DNA of 64,000 nucleotides from Bacteroidales bacterium (GCA_017461665.1 JAFTXI010000024.1:1-64000), one strand, 5' to 3'; positions 43,395 to 52,253 are shown, counted from the stretch's first letter. Notes: generated by a model from the sequence alone, not told the origin. Numbers and translations: made by a program.

Positions 43395-44924
43395 ATGAAG
43401 AAAACATTTTTACTTTTATTAGCATTATGCATGACATCGGTGATGTTTGCAGAAAATTTTGTGATGATTAAAGTTAAAAATCAACAAAATTTACAAGAAT
43501 TGTTTAACAGACAGGACATTAACATTCATTATTATAATGATAATTTTGTTCTTGCTTCAGCAGAAAACATGAGTGATGATATGATTTTATTGGACGAAAA
43601 TTCTTTCGCTTCAAACGAAAATTATTTCATTATTTATTGTAACAAAGATGAACAATCAAATTATGTAAGCAGAGAAAAAAACAATGCTGAAATTCTTTAT
43701 TCTAATTCTGACATTATGATTGTTAAACCATTGAATACTGAATTGAAACCTGCTAAGAATGATGGTATGGTTGCCATTTCAAACAAAACAGCAAAATTGC
43801 CTATTGCTACACGCGATTTTCCAACTGTCACCGAAGAAGACGAATTTATTAAAGGTCTTATGGAACAAGTAAGTATAGATAATTTAACTGCTTCAGTGGA
43901 ATATTTACAATCATACGAGAGTAGATATTATAATTCTGATTATGCATACGAAGCAGCAAATTGGATTCAAGAGCAATTTGACAACACTTCAATCCTCGAA
44001 ACAGAACAATTTCCTTTCACATATCAAGGTAATCAATGTGCACCTAATATCATAGCAACACAATGGGGAACGAAGTATCCAGATGAATTTATAGTTTGTG
44101 GAAGTCACTTAGATTCATACAGTTATTCTGGAGTTTGTCCAGGTGCTGACGACAATGCAACAGGAGTAGCAACAGTTATAGAGACAGCAAGAATTTTATC
44201 ACAACACAATTTTGAACGTTCAATTATTTTTTGTGCTTTTGGTGCGGAAGAAATAGGTTTGATAGGAAGTGATGCATACGCAGAATATTGTGCAGATATG
44301 GGTATGAATATAGTTGCTTATTTCAACAATGATATGAACGGATATTTGAATCCTGGTGATGACATTCATATCGACTTGATTTATCCTAATGCTGTTGAAA
44401 CACTTGGTAATTATTATATGAATGTGGCAAATGTATATTTCCCAGAAATGCAAGTACGTCATGTCAACTTCACAGCAGGTGATAGCGATCATACCTCATT
44501 CAACCAAAATGGTTTTATGGGTATTTTCCCTTTTGAAGATTATGAAAATTATAGTCCATACATCCATGGCGCAAACGACCTTATAGGACCAAGCGTCAAC
44601 TCTTTTGAAATGTCGCAACGCTTTACTCAAATGAACTTGGCATGTATAGCAACATTGGCTGGCTTAGATACAGAATCTGTTTCTGAAAATATGATTAATA
44701 CTGTTGAATTATTCCCAAATCCTGCTAACAATCAATTGACTTTGACAAATATTTATGAAGGCATAAGTGAAGTTCAAATCATAAATTCTGTAGGACAAAT
44801 TGTTAAAGAATTTTCATTTGAATCGACAACAACAATAGACATCAGTGATTTAAATTCAGGTGTTTATGTTGTTAAAGTTTTAGGTGATAATAACGTCACA
44901 AAGAAATTAGTTGTAAACAATTAA
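43395..44924 (+). CDS. Secreted M28 aminopeptidase with T9SS sorting tail
   Basis: The 509-residue product has a signal peptide cleaved at MFA-E and a propeptide-like region (to about 150). The M28 zinc-peptidase domain shows the ligands and catalytic acids in order: CGSHLDS (His, near 238), CPGADDNATG (Asp), AFGAEEIGLIGS (Glu-Glu), YFNNDMNGY (Asp) and GDSDHTSF (His). A T9SS type A tail starts near residue 436 (LFPNPANNQLTLTN). It should be exported and held at the cell surface, releasing N-terminal amino acids. It lies 19 bp upstream of the PNGase F-like gene, which carries a nearly identical tail start. Confidence 0.92.
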   Translation: MKKTFLLLLALCMTSVMFAENFVMIKVKNQQNLQELFNRQDINIHYYNDNFVLASAENMSDDMILLDENSFASNENYFIIYCNKDEQSNYVSREKNNAEILYSNSDIMIVKPLNTELKPAKNDGMVAISNKTAKLPIATRDFPTVTEEDEFIKGLMEQVSIDNLTASVEYLQSYESRYYNSDYAYEAANWIQEQFDNTSILETEQFPFTYQGNQCAPNIIATQWGTKYPDEFIVCGSHLDSYSYSGVCPGADDNATGVATVIETARILSQHNFERSIIFCAFGAEEIGLIGSDAYAEYCADMGMNIVAYFNNDMNGYLNPGDDIHIDLIYPNAVETLGNYYMNVANVYFPEMQVRHVNFTAGDSDHTSFNQNGFMGIFPFEDYENYSPYIHGANDLIGPSVNSFEMSQRFTQMNLACIATLAGLDTESVSENMINTVELFPNPANNQLTLTNIYEGISEVQIINSVGQIVKEFSFESTTTIDISDLNSGVYVVKVLGDNNVTKKLVVNN

Positions 44925-44943
44925 TAATTAAGAATAATTAACT

Positions 44944-47538
44944 ATGAAAAAATTAACTTTTTTATTCCTTTCTATCTTTATGATGATTTCTGTCAATGCG
45001 CAGACTGTCATCACAAAAGATTTTAATAGTTATAATGAAGGAGTCTTGCATGGACAAGACAATTGGGTAGCTCGCGCTCACAGTGCTGGCGGTGGTCAGA
45101 TGGTCGTTGATTATCTTGGAGACGGGTTGCCAACAACACCAGATGAATCGTTAGGAGTTTATTTCAGCAATGCAAATACTAATTACGGTGAAATTGCGAC
45201 ACACAAATCGACACCTGATTTTCAATTTGATTTTTCAGAAGGTGGAACTATTGAAGTAGAAATAGATATGTTCTACGATTGGTGGGGTTCAGTATTTGGA
45301 ATTGGTTATGACGCTGACGGTGATGGCGTTGTTTTACCTCCAATGAATTATGAACCAACAGTTCCAAATCCTAATTTACCAACCCAAGATGGTGGTGTTT
45401 ACTTTGCCACTTCAGGTAAAGCGAGTACAGATCCTAAATTTAAAAATGGTATAGTTTTGCCTAACAATACTATGCCTATTGAATTTGATTATGATGCCTC
45501 TATAGGTTGGATTCGTTGGAAAATTATGATTGACCTTGAAGCTAACGATAGAAGCGGTAGTATTACTTTGTTTGCTGACTTTGGTTGTACAGGAGAATTT
45601 CAACCAATTCCTGAGATTCAAGGTTTAAATGCAGGTTTGACACCAGGTTCTGGCGACAGATTCGACCCAGCAATGTGGGATGGTGTTTTCTTCTTGAATA
45701 GTTCTAAAGCAGCATACGACAACTTATTGATTCGTCATATTCCAGCAGGTTTAGCTTCACAATTTATCGATTTCCCTGCAATCCCTGACCAACTCATCGA
45801 TGCTCAACCAATTCAGTTACAAGCTACAGCAACATCAGGTCTTCCTGTTACATACGAACTCATAGAAGGTCCTGCAACATTAGAAGGCAACACATTGACG
45901 TTGACTGGCGAAGAAGGAATAGTCAAGATTAAAGCTAATCAAAATGGCGACGCCACTGAATGGCAAGCAGCACCTTCAGTGACACGTACTTTTGAAGTTA
46001 TAGACCCTAATTCTTATACTCCTGTAATCACAATTCGTCGTCCTTACGATGGTACAATGGTTTATGTTTCAGACCTTAACTCCCCTATCATTATAGCTCT
46101 CAGCGCATTTATAGAACACGGTGACGCTATCAAATTTGAATCGGTAACATGCAACATAAATGGCGAAACAGTGGAATTGATGACAGCTTATCCAGATGAT
46201 CCAACAAATGGATATTGGTACGCTTCATGGCAACCAACAGAATATGGAACACATAACATGACTGCAACAATCGAACAATCAGGCGGTAAAGTTACAAGCG
46301 TTTCTAATACTTTTGAAGTTACAAATTCATTTGACAATATCAGTGTCACTGCAATGAACGGCGAACTTCAAATCACTCCTTCTCAACAAACTGTCACTTC
46401 GGAATACGTATTTCCTTCTCACGTAGGAGCTTTCAATGAAATAGTAATGCAATATGACCATAATTGTATTGCAACATGCGACCCTTATGACAGAGTTGGT
46501 TATTGTCGCGTGAAAAACTATCGTGGTGAATGGGTTGAGTTGTATCGTTACGTAACTCCTTTCGGTGTTGAATGTGAAGATAATTTAACAGTTACAGACT
46601 ATTCTACAGTGCTTCAAGGTTTGGTTGAGTTTGAATTATATTTCCAAACATGGGACGGTAATGGTTATAATCCAATAGTTATTTTCGATTATACAAAAGG
46701 TACTCCTGAGTATAAATATATTGATATGAATGAGTTGTGGTTTGGTATTTATGATTTCGGCGATTATGCAAATCAACAACCTGTTCCGGAAATAAATTAT
46801 CATTTTGCACCTGAAACAGAGAAAGCAAACTTGAAAGTCATAACTACAGGACATAACTGGAGCAGTGGTAACAATGGAGCTTACAACACTGGCAACGCTG
46901 CTGAGTTCTATGAGGCTACTCACGGAATTTATATCAACGATTCAAAGGTTTATGATCAACATTTGTGGAGAACATGTAATCCTAATCCTGCAGCATGTCA
47001 ACCTCAAAATGGAACATGGACCTACAATCGTTCAGGATGGTGTCCTGGTTCTTTGGCAATGGTTTGGGATTTCAGCTTAGATAGTTATATCTCATCGGGT
47101 AACGCAAAACTTTTCTATGAGTTCGATCCAACATATATCGACGAATGTCATCCTAATCATCCTGACTGCGTCGATGGACAAGATCCTTCCTGTCCTAACT
47201 GTTCAGCAGCCGACAACCCACTTTTGAGAGTTTCAGGTAAGGTTGTTTCTTACAGCAACAACGTTAATTCTATCACAAGCGTTTCAACTTTGATAGACCA
47301 CAAAGATCCTTTTGAAGTTGGATTGTTCCCAAATCCTGCTAACGATGTCTTAAGACTTACAACAGATTACGACAAAGGTAAGGTCTGTGTTCATATCGTT
47401 AATATGCAAGGACAAGAAGTACGCAACTTTGTATTTAGCGAAACAACTACTATAGACATTTCCGATTTAGCACCTGGAATGTACTTCGTGAGCGTTATCG
47501 GAGGACAAGTTGTTACTAAGAAATTAGTCATAGAATAG
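44944..47538 (+). CDS. Secreted PNGase F-like protein with T9SS sorting tail
   Basis: The 864-residue product has a signal peptide cleaved at VNA-Q, a lectin-like N-terminal domain (about 22-270), an Ig-like module (about 360-460) and then a segment (about 462-755) that aligns by eye with Elizabethkingia PNGase F: CDPYDRVGYCRVKNYRGEWV, YRYVTPFGV, GTPEYKYIDMN and RSGWCPGSLAMVW. PNGase F removes N-glycans from Asn. Of its catalytic acids, Asp60 is present (Asp516) and Glu206 is present (Glu654), but Glu118 is Gln568. A T9SS tail begins near 793 (LFPNPANDVLRLTT). Together with the M28 enzyme it suggests attack on host or dietary glycoproteins. Activity is uncertain because of the Glu-to-Gln change. 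Confidence 0.85.
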   Translation: MKKLTFLFLSIFMMISVNAQTVITKDFNSYNEGVLHGQDNWVARAHSAGGGQMVVDYLGDGLPTTPDESLGVYFSNANTNYGEIATHKSTPDFQFDFSEGGTIEVEIDMFYDWWGSVFGIGYDADGDGVVLPPMNYEPTVPNPNLPTQDGGVYFATSGKASTDPKFKNGIVLPNNTMPIEFDYDASIGWIRWKIMIDLEANDRSGSITLFADFGCTGEFQPIPEIQGLNAGLTPGSGDRFDPAMWDGVFFLNSSKAAYDNLLIRHIPAGLASQFIDFPAIPDQLIDAQPIQLQATATSGLPVTYELIEGPATLEGNTLTLTGEEGIVKIKANQNGDATEWQAAPSVTRTFEVIDPNSYTPVITIRRPYDGTMVYVSDLNSPIIIALSAFIEHGDAIKFESVTCNINGETVELMTAYPDDPTNGYWYASWQPTEYGTHNMTATIEQSGGKVTSVSNTFEVTNSFDNISVTAMNGELQITPSQQTVTSEYVFPSHVGAFNEIVMQYDHNCIATCDPYDRVGYCRVKNYRGEWVELYRYVTPFGVECEDNLTVTDYSTVLQGLVEFELYFQTWDGNGYNPIVIFDYTKGTPEYKYIDMNELWFGIYDFGDYANQQPVPEINYHFAPETEKANLKVITTGHNWSSGNNGAYNTGNAAEFYEATHGIYINDSKVYDQHLWRTCNPNPAACQPQNGTWTYNRSGWCPGSLAMVWDFSLDSYISSGNAKLFYEFDPTYIDECHPNHPDCVDGQDPSCPNCSAADNPLLRVSGKVVSYSNNVNSITSVSTLIDHKDPFEVGLFPNPANDVLRLTTDYDKGKVCVHIVNMQGQEVRNFVFSETTTIDISDLAPGMYFVSVIGGQVVTKKLVIE

Positions 47539-47562
47539 AAATATTTTAGACTTTATAATATT

Positions 47563-47600
47563 AAAACCTCGGAATTTTAGATTAATTCTGAGGTTTTTTT
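47563..47600 (+). terminator. Rho-independent terminator of the M28/PNGase F pair
   Basis: Arms aaaacctcggaatt (47563-47576) and aattctgaggtttt (47584-47597), one G-T pair, 7-nt loop, then a T run. Confidence 0.85.
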
Positions 47601-47681
47601 GTTACAATAGAGAAGTTAACAAGATACTATGTTTCTGATATTTTAGATTTTGAATTTCTGATATTTATCTAATTATTTTAC

Positions 47682-47689
47682 TATTTTTG
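47682..47689 (+). promoter_or_regulatory. Promoter -7 box of pth, implying a leaderless message
   Basis: TATTTTTG matches TAnnTTTG and ends 4 bp before the pth ATG, so transcription would start about on the start codon. A partial -33 box (TCTG, 47657-47660) lies 21 bp upstream. Confidence 0.45.
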
Positions 47690-47693
47690 CAAC

Positions 47694-48257
47694 ATGAAAT
47701 ATTTAATAGCATGTCTTGGAAATATAGGTGTCGAATATGACAACACGCGACACAATATCGGTTTTAAGGTAGCCGATTATCTTAATGATGATTTGAAGGG
47801 AACCTTTACTACAGGGCGACTCGCTCAGGTATCGGAGTTACGTTATAAGGGAAGAACATTGATTGTTATTAAGCCAACAACATATATGAACTTAAGCGGT
47901 AAAGCTGTTAAATATTGGATGCAGCAGGAAAAGATTCCTATTGAGAATATATTAGTTGTTTTAGATGAGATAGCTCTTCCTCTTGGCAACTTACGTATGA
48001 GAAAGAAAGGCAGCGATGCAGGTCACAACGGCCTTGCCAATATAATAGAATGTTTAGGGACCAATGTCTTTCCAAGGCTGCGTTTTGGTATTGGAGACGA
48101 CTTTCCTAAGGGAAAACAAATAGATTTTGTACTTGGAAAATGGAAATCTTCAGAGTTGGATTTGGTAAACGATCGTTTAGATGTAGCTGCGAGTTTTATA
48201 AAAAGTTTCGTAACACAAGGCGTTGATTTAACAATGAACCAATTTAATAATAAATAG
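47694..48257 (+). CDS. pth: Peptidyl-tRNA hydrolase
   Basis: The 187-residue enzyme recycles peptidyl-tRNA. Family motifs are YLIACLGNIGVEYDNTRHNI (His20 is the catalytic base), KPTTYMNLSGKAV (about 62-74), VVLDEIALPLGNLRMRKKGS (about 90-109) and GHNGLANIIECLGT. Length is normal. Monocistronic, ended by a strong hairpin. Confidence 0.95.
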   Translation: MKYLIACLGNIGVEYDNTRHNIGFKVADYLNDDLKGTFTTGRLAQVSELRYKGRTLIVIKPTTYMNLSGKAVKYWMQQEKIPIENILVVLDEIALPLGNLRMRKKGSDAGHNGLANIIECLGTNVFPRLRFGIGDDFPKGKQIDFVLGKWKSSELDLVNDRLDVAASFIKSFVTQGVDLTMNQFNNK

Positions 48258-48272
48258 TTACTGATATTATAT

Positions 48273-48306
48273 AAAAAAAGGAATCGATTTTTCGATTCCT
48301 TTTTCC
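48273..48306. terminator. Bidirectional terminator between pth and rplY
   Basis: Perfect arms aaaaaggaatcga (48275-48287) and tcgattccttttt (48292-48304), TTTT loop, with A and T runs on either side for both strands. Confidence 0.88.
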
Positions 48307-48323
48307 TTATAAAATCTTTAAGA

Positions 48324-48896
48324 TTATTCTTCTGTTTCTTCTTCAGAGATAGCTGATTTCTTAGCTTTAACGTCGCAAACGATGTTGTTAGGAGCTACTA
48401 ATGGAGTTACGTTTTCGATTGAAAGGTCTTTAACTCTGATAGCTTGGTTGACGTTCAACTCAGAAATGTTAACCATAACGAAAGCTGGAAGGTCTTTTAT
48501 TAAACCTTTAACTTTAAGGCGAGGGATTCTCACTTTGAGTTTACCACCACGCATAACGCCTGGAGATGTACCTTCTGTGCGAACAGGAAGAGTTACTATG
48601 ATAGGTTTTTCTTCTGTTACGTGTAAGAAGTCAGCGTGAAGAACTTCGTCTGTAAGTGGGTGATATTGGATATCTTGGAGGATTGTACGGTAAACTTTAC
48701 CATCGATTGTGAAATCAACGATGTAAGTTTCTGGAGTGAAGAGGATAGTTTTGAAACTTTTAGCGTCTGTGTAGAAACGTACTTCTTCACCTTGACCGTA
48801 AATAATGCATGGCACTAAGCCATTTTTACGTAATTGTTTAGCATCTTTTTTCCCTACGTTCTCGCGAAGAGAACCGCTCAATGATACTGAATTCAT
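48324..48896 (-). CDS. rplY: 50S ribosomal protein L25/general stress protein Ctc
   Basis: The 190-residue 5S-rRNA-binding protein is the long Ctc form. An L25 domain comes first (SLSGSLRENVGKKDAKQLRK, about 4-23), followed by VPCIIYGQGEEV and the TL5 beta-domain (VRTEGTSPGVMRGGKLKVRI, about 105-125), with an acidic ISEEETEE end. Usually adjacent to pth and prs, as seen here. Confidence 0.94.
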   Translation of the reverse strand: MNSVSLSGSLRENVGKKDAKQLRKNGLVPCIIYGQGEEVRFYTDAKSFKTILFTPETYIVDFTIDGKVYRTILQDIQYHPLTDEVLHADFLHVTEEKPIIVTLPVRTEGTSPGVMRGGKLKVRIPRLKVKGLIKDLPAFVMVNISELNVNQAIRVKDLSIENVTPLVAPNNIVCDVKAKKSAISEEETEE

Positions 48897-48935
48897 AATT
48901 TAATTTTTAAAATTTTGTTAATTATTTATTTAAGT

Positions 48936-48958
48936 GGGCGTATGCGAACGCCCGTACA
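48936..48958. repeat. Short palindromic repeat before rplY
   Basis: gggcgt (48936-48941) and acgccc (48948-48953) followed by gtaca, the same form (stem then gtaca) as 15577..15600 and 54393..54416 although the stem sequence differs. It lies in the prs-rplY gap. Confidence 0.6.
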
Positions 48959-48961
48959 TTT

Positions 48962-49897
48962 TTATTTCTTAAATAAGTCGCTTAAAGATTCGTAGTTTTC
49001 AACGCGTTTGATGACTTCTGCGAAGAGAGGAGCTGTTGAAAGTACGTGAATCTTGCTGCTTGGGTTTGTCAATGGAATAGTGTCTGTTACGATAACTTCG
49101 TCGAATACTGAGTTTTCGATTCTTTCCATAGCGCTACCTGAGAAGATAGGGTGAGTTGCGATAGCGCGGACGCTGCGAGCTCCACTATCTTTAATCAATT
49201 GACCAGCTTTAGTGATTGTTCCAGCTGTGTCGATCATGTCGTCGATGAGGATGACGTCTTTATCTTTTACGTCACCGATGAGCAACATTTGTTCGATAGC
49301 ATTTGGTTTTGAACGTTGTTTGTGACATATTGAGAATACTGTGTTCAACATCTTTGCGTAAGAAGCGGCGCGGCGAGTACCACCTGCGTCAGGAGAAGCT
49401 ACCATCAAATTAGGTAAGTTGAGGCTTTCGATATAAGGAACGAAAATCTTTGATGCGAAGATGTTATCTACAGGAACGTTGAAGAAACCTTGGATTTGGT
49501 CGGCGTGGATGTCCATTGTGATGACGCGTGTCACACCTGCTGTTGTCAATAGGTCAGCCATCAATTTAGCTGCGATACTGATACGTGGACGGTCTTTTCT
49601 GTCTTGACGAGCGAATCCGAAATAAGGAATAACGGCGATGATTCTGCGTGCTGAAGCGCGTTTTGCTGCGTCAATCATCAACAGTAATTCCATCATGTTT
49701 TCTGTTGGAGGGAATGTTGATTGAATCAAAAATACGTCTCTACCGCGTATATTTTCTTCAAAACTTGGTTGAAACTCACCATCGGAGAAAACCAAAACAT
49801 TTGATTGTCCAAGCGGTTTGCCATAATGTTTAGCAATTTCTTCTGCTAAATAACGTGTGGCTCTTCCTGAAAAGATCGATACTAAAGGTTCTTGCAT
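48962..49897 (-). CDS. prs: Ribose-phosphate pyrophosphokinase
   Basis: The start at ATG 49897 gives 311 residues and the usual MQEPLVSIFSGRATRYLAEE N-terminus; upstream in-frame codons to 49963 run through the promoter. The enzyme makes PRPP from ribose 5-phosphate and ATP for nucleotide, His and Trp synthesis. Motifs: VFSDGEFQPSFEENIRGRDV, the flexible loop FGFARQDRKDRPRISIAAKL (about 97-116), the metal-binding DIHADQIQGFF and the PRPP loop DVILIDDMIDTAGTI (about 212-226). Confidence 0.96.
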   Translation of the reverse strand: MQEPLVSIFSGRATRYLAEEIAKHYGKPLGQSNVLVFSDGEFQPSFEENIRGRDVFLIQSTFPPTENMMELLLMIDAAKRASARRIIAVIPYFGFARQDRKDRPRISIAAKLMADLLTTAGVTRVITMDIHADQIQGFFNVPVDNIFASKIFVPYIESLNLPNLMVASPDAGGTRRAASYAKMLNTVFSICHKQRSKPNAIEQMLLIGDVKDKDVILIDDMIDTAGTITKAGQLIKDSGARSVRAIATHPIFSGSAMERIENSVFDEVIVTDTIPLTNPSSKIHVLSTAPLFAEVIKRVENYESLSDLFKK

Positions 49898-49930
49898 GAC
49901 GTTAATTTTTATGTGATTAAAAATTTTTCG

Positions 49931-49964
49931 CAAAAATAAGAAATTTTTTCTTTGTTGTAACAAA
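49931..49964 (-). promoter_or_regulatory. Promoter of prs
   Basis: Minus-strand -7 box TATTTTTG (49938-49931) with -33 box TTTG (49964-49961), spacing 22 bp. It supports ATG 49897 as the start. Confidence 0.55.
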
Positions 49965-49980
49965 AAAATTACTACTTTTG
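49951..49980 (+). promoter_or_regulatory. Promoter of tRNA-Leu
   Basis: -33 box TTTG (49951-49954) and -7 box TACTTTTG (49973-49980), spacing 18 bp; overlaps the divergent prs promoter. The mature tRNA begins 27 bp downstream. Confidence 0.65.
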
Positions 49981-50007
49981 CACTCGCAAATGTTCATTGA
50001 AACTAAT

Positions 50008-50091
50008 GCCTAGGTGGCGGAATTGGTAGACGCGTCGGTCTCAAAAACCGATGAGGTAATACTCGTGCCGGTTCGATCCCGGCCCTGGGTA
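50008..50091 (+). tRNA. tRNA-Leu, anticodon CAA
   Basis: 84 nt class II tRNA reading UUG. The acceptor stem pairs GCCTAGG with CCTGGGT plus discriminator A. The anticodon loop CTCAAAA gives CAA, flanked by TCGGT/ACCGA. The variable arm is GAG/CTC around GTAATA, and the T loop is GTTCGATCC. CCA is not encoded. Confidence 0.96.
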
Positions 50092-50095
50092 CAAC

Positions 50096-50127
50096 AAAGG
50101 CAGCTTCATAAAGAGGCTGCCTTTTTT
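50096..50127 (+). terminator. Terminator after tRNA-Leu
   Basis: Perfect arms aaaggcagc (50096-50104) and gctgccttt (50116-50124) followed by T residues, between the tRNA and rlmN. Confidence 0.85.
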
Positions 50128-50144
50128 AATTGACAAATTATACT

Positions 50145-51158
50145 ATGAAATCATTATTAGGCTTAACTCTATCTGAAATTCAAGACATCGTTAATCAGTT
50201 GGGACTCCCTAAGTTCACTGCTAAACAACTGACAGAATGGCTCTATAAAAAACATTGCGGCAACTTCGACTTGATGTCGAATCTCTCAAAAAATACACGT
50301 CAATTGCTGACTGATAATTATACCACTGGCTACCGCGACTTCCTTAACGTGCAAGAATCGAAAGACGGTACAAAGAAATATCTCTTCCCTGGCGGTGACA
50401 ACTTCATCGAATCGGCTTTCATCCCCGAGAAAGATCGCGCCACTCTCTGCGTATCTTCTCAGGTGGGCTGCAAAATGAACTGCCTCTTCTGTCAGACCGG
50501 TAAACAGGGCTTCCAAAGTAACCTCTCGGCAAGCGACATCTTGAATCAGATTCTTAACCTCCCTGAAGTGGATAGACTTACCAACTTCGTCTTCATGGGT
50601 ATGGGCGAGCCGATGAATAACTACGACAACCTCATGCGCGCTCTTAACGTCATGACTTCGGAATGGGGTCTCGCCATGAGCCCAACGCGTATCACTATCT
50701 CGACAGTAGGTGTCATCCCTTTCATGAAACGCTTCCTCGAAGAGTCGAAATGCAACCTCGCCGTGAGTCTTCATTCGCCTTTCCACGACGAACGCCTAAA
50801 GATGATGCCGGTGGAGAAGGCTTATCCAATACGCGAAGTGATCCACGCAATACGTCAACACGACTGGAGCGGTCAAAGACGCGTCTTCTTCGAATATATC
50901 GTCTTTAAAGGTCTCAACGATACTCCCGACCATATCAAAGAACTCGCTAAACAGTTAGGAAGCCTGCGTTGCAAAGTCAACCTCATCAGATTCCACGACA
51001 TACCGGGCGTCAACCTTAAAAGTCCTTCCAACGAGGATATGATTAGATTCCGCGACCGACTCAACGACAAAGGTATCATCGCGACGATACGAGCTTCAAG
51101 AGGTCAAGACATCGACGCTGCCTGCGGATTGCTTTCGACAAAGAATAATTTACAATGA
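50145..51158 (+). CDS. rlmN: Dual-specificity 23S rRNA/tRNA adenine-C2 methyltransferase
   Basis: The 337-residue radical-SAM enzyme starts at ATG 50145 (TTG 50130 lies too close to the tRNA terminator). It methylates A2503 of 23S rRNA and A37 of some tRNAs. The cluster-binding CKMNCLFC (about 108-115) follows CVSSQVG; also visible are FMGMGEPMNNYDNLMRALN, SPTRITISTVGVIP, NLAVSLHSPF and the C-terminal Cys of DIDAACGLLS needed for its two-Cys chemistry. The gene is visibly GC-richer than its neighbours and may be highly expressed or acquired. Confidence 0.95.
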   Translation: MKSLLGLTLSEIQDIVNQLGLPKFTAKQLTEWLYKKHCGNFDLMSNLSKNTRQLLTDNYTTGYRDFLNVQESKDGTKKYLFPGGDNFIESAFIPEKDRATLCVSSQVGCKMNCLFCQTGKQGFQSNLSASDILNQILNLPEVDRLTNFVFMGMGEPMNNYDNLMRALNVMTSEWGLAMSPTRITISTVGVIPFMKRFLEESKCNLAVSLHSPFHDERLKMMPVEKAYPIREVIHAIRQHDWSGQRRVFFEYIVFKGLNDTPDHIKELAKQLGSLRCKVNLIRFHDIPGVNLKSPSNEDMIRFRDRLNDKGIIATIRASRGQDIDAACGLLSTKNNLQ

Positions 51159-51159
51159 A

Positions 51160-51260
51160 CAATTAACAGTTGACAATCAACGAAAAAGGAGTTGCTTTTA
51201 TGAAAGCAACTCCTTTTTTTATATAATTACCAAAACTCATAGACTCATAGTCTCATAGAC
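51160..51260. repeat. Repeat-bearing gap with the rlmN terminator
   Basis: Contains a tgaacaattaacagttgaca unit, a strong terminator (arms 51183-51198 and 51203-51218, ggagttgctttt/aaagcaactcc, then T7) and ctcatagactcatagtctca (51239-51258). The last unit recurs at 60413..60440. The terminator ends rlmN and, in reverse, the 52253 gene. Confidence 0.65.
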
Positions 51261-52253
51261 TTATTTTCTATATATCACATTAAGAACCACATCACCGACC
51301 ATTCCTAAGGTTTTCGGGTCAATCTGTTCGATATTGTCTTTTATGGTATGCCAATAAGGATAGAAGGAACTTTCCTCGTTGTTTTCTAAATGTATAATAT
51401 CTATCATCGGGATATTAGCGTTGAGGTTTACATAAATATGGTCGTCGTTGATAGGATGGCCAATCTCGTTGGTGAAATAATCCGAGTAGCCGAGCTCGCG
51501 AGCCATTCTCCAGACGTCGTTGCTGAGCGAAGGTGCGAACTGTTGCGAATAATATTCCTTAGGGAATTTTGGATTCGGCGCACCCACCATATCTAAAAGC
51601 AATCCGAAGTAGGCGCGATAGTTATATATGTGAGGATTTTTCGACCAATATTGAGAGCCGAGTGCCCAGTCGTTGTTAGTCATGAGGTTGAGATACTGAG
51701 GAGCACCGTAATCTTCGAGGTCGAAGAGTATTATGTCTATTCCCGTGTTCATCGGGTTTTCGTTAAGCACTCTTGCTATTTCCATCAGCACTCCTACTCC
51801 ACTTGCGCCGTCGTTAGCACCGTCGATGGGAGTGTTCCATTTTGTCTCATCAGGGTCGTGGTCGGCGAAAGGACGCGAGTCCCAGTGAGCGCCGAGGAGT
51901 ATTCTTTTCTTTGCCTGAGGGTTGAATGAAGCGATGATATTCTTTCCATCAATGCCGCGACCATCGTAGAGACGCGTTCTGAAATTTTGAACATAAACAG
52001 TGTCTGCTTTCGCGTTGAAGAAGTCGATGAGCCATTCGGCACACTGAGAATGCGCCTCGCTCTCCGGCACGCGAGGACCGAAGTCCAATTGTTGTTTCAC
52101 GTAAGAATATGCCGAGTCGGCGTTGAATGTAGGAACGACAACCTCCTGTTTCTGAGGAGCGCTCTGTGCAGCAGGTTTAGAAGTCTTTTTGTCGGTGCAA
52201 GAAGAGAAAAATGTCAATAATAATATTGAGATTAAGAATGTTGATTTTTGCAT
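51261..52253 (-). CDS. Lipoprotein glutaminyl-peptide cyclotransferase (type II, M28 fold)
   Basis: The 330-residue product has a lipoprotein signal ending FFSSC (Cys19). The catalytic domain shows LDFGPRVPESEAHSQCAEWL, KRILLGAHWDSRPFADHDPD, the zinc Asp in DGANDGASGVGVLMEI, DIILFDLEDYG (Glu) and the late His of INDDHIYVN. These are the signatures of the Bacteroidetes glutaminyl cyclases described for Porphyromonas and Prevotella, which turn N-terminal Gln of exported proteins into pyroglutamate; an M28 aminopeptidase would lack the single-zinc pattern. Nine exported proteins in this window start with Gln after predicted cleavage, so its likely substrates are nearby. Confidence 0.85.
   Translation of the reverse strand: MQKSTFLISILLLTFFSSCTDKKTSKPAAQSAPQKQEVVVPTFNADSAYSYVKQQLDFGPRVPESEAHSQCAEWLIDFFNAKADTVYVQNFRTRLYDGRGIDGKNIIASFNPQAKKRILLGAHWDSRPFADHDPDETKWNTPIDGANDGASGVGVLMEIARVLNENPMNTGIDIILFDLEDYGAPQYLNLMTNNDWALGSQYWSKNPHIYNYRAYFGLLLDMVGAPNPKFPKEYYSQQFAPSLSNDVWRMARELGYSDYFTNEIGHPINDDHIYVNLNANIPMIDIIHLENNEESSFYPYWHTIKDNIEQIDPKTLGMVGDVVLNVIYRK

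Noticed and set aside
44944-47538. Generic T9SS lectin-like protein
   Set aside because: The PNGase F fold motifs in residues 462-755 are specific enough to name the family.
51261-52253. Ordinary M28 aminopeptidase
   Set aside because: The GAHWDSRPFADHDPD and single-zinc pattern fit type II glutaminyl cyclases better.
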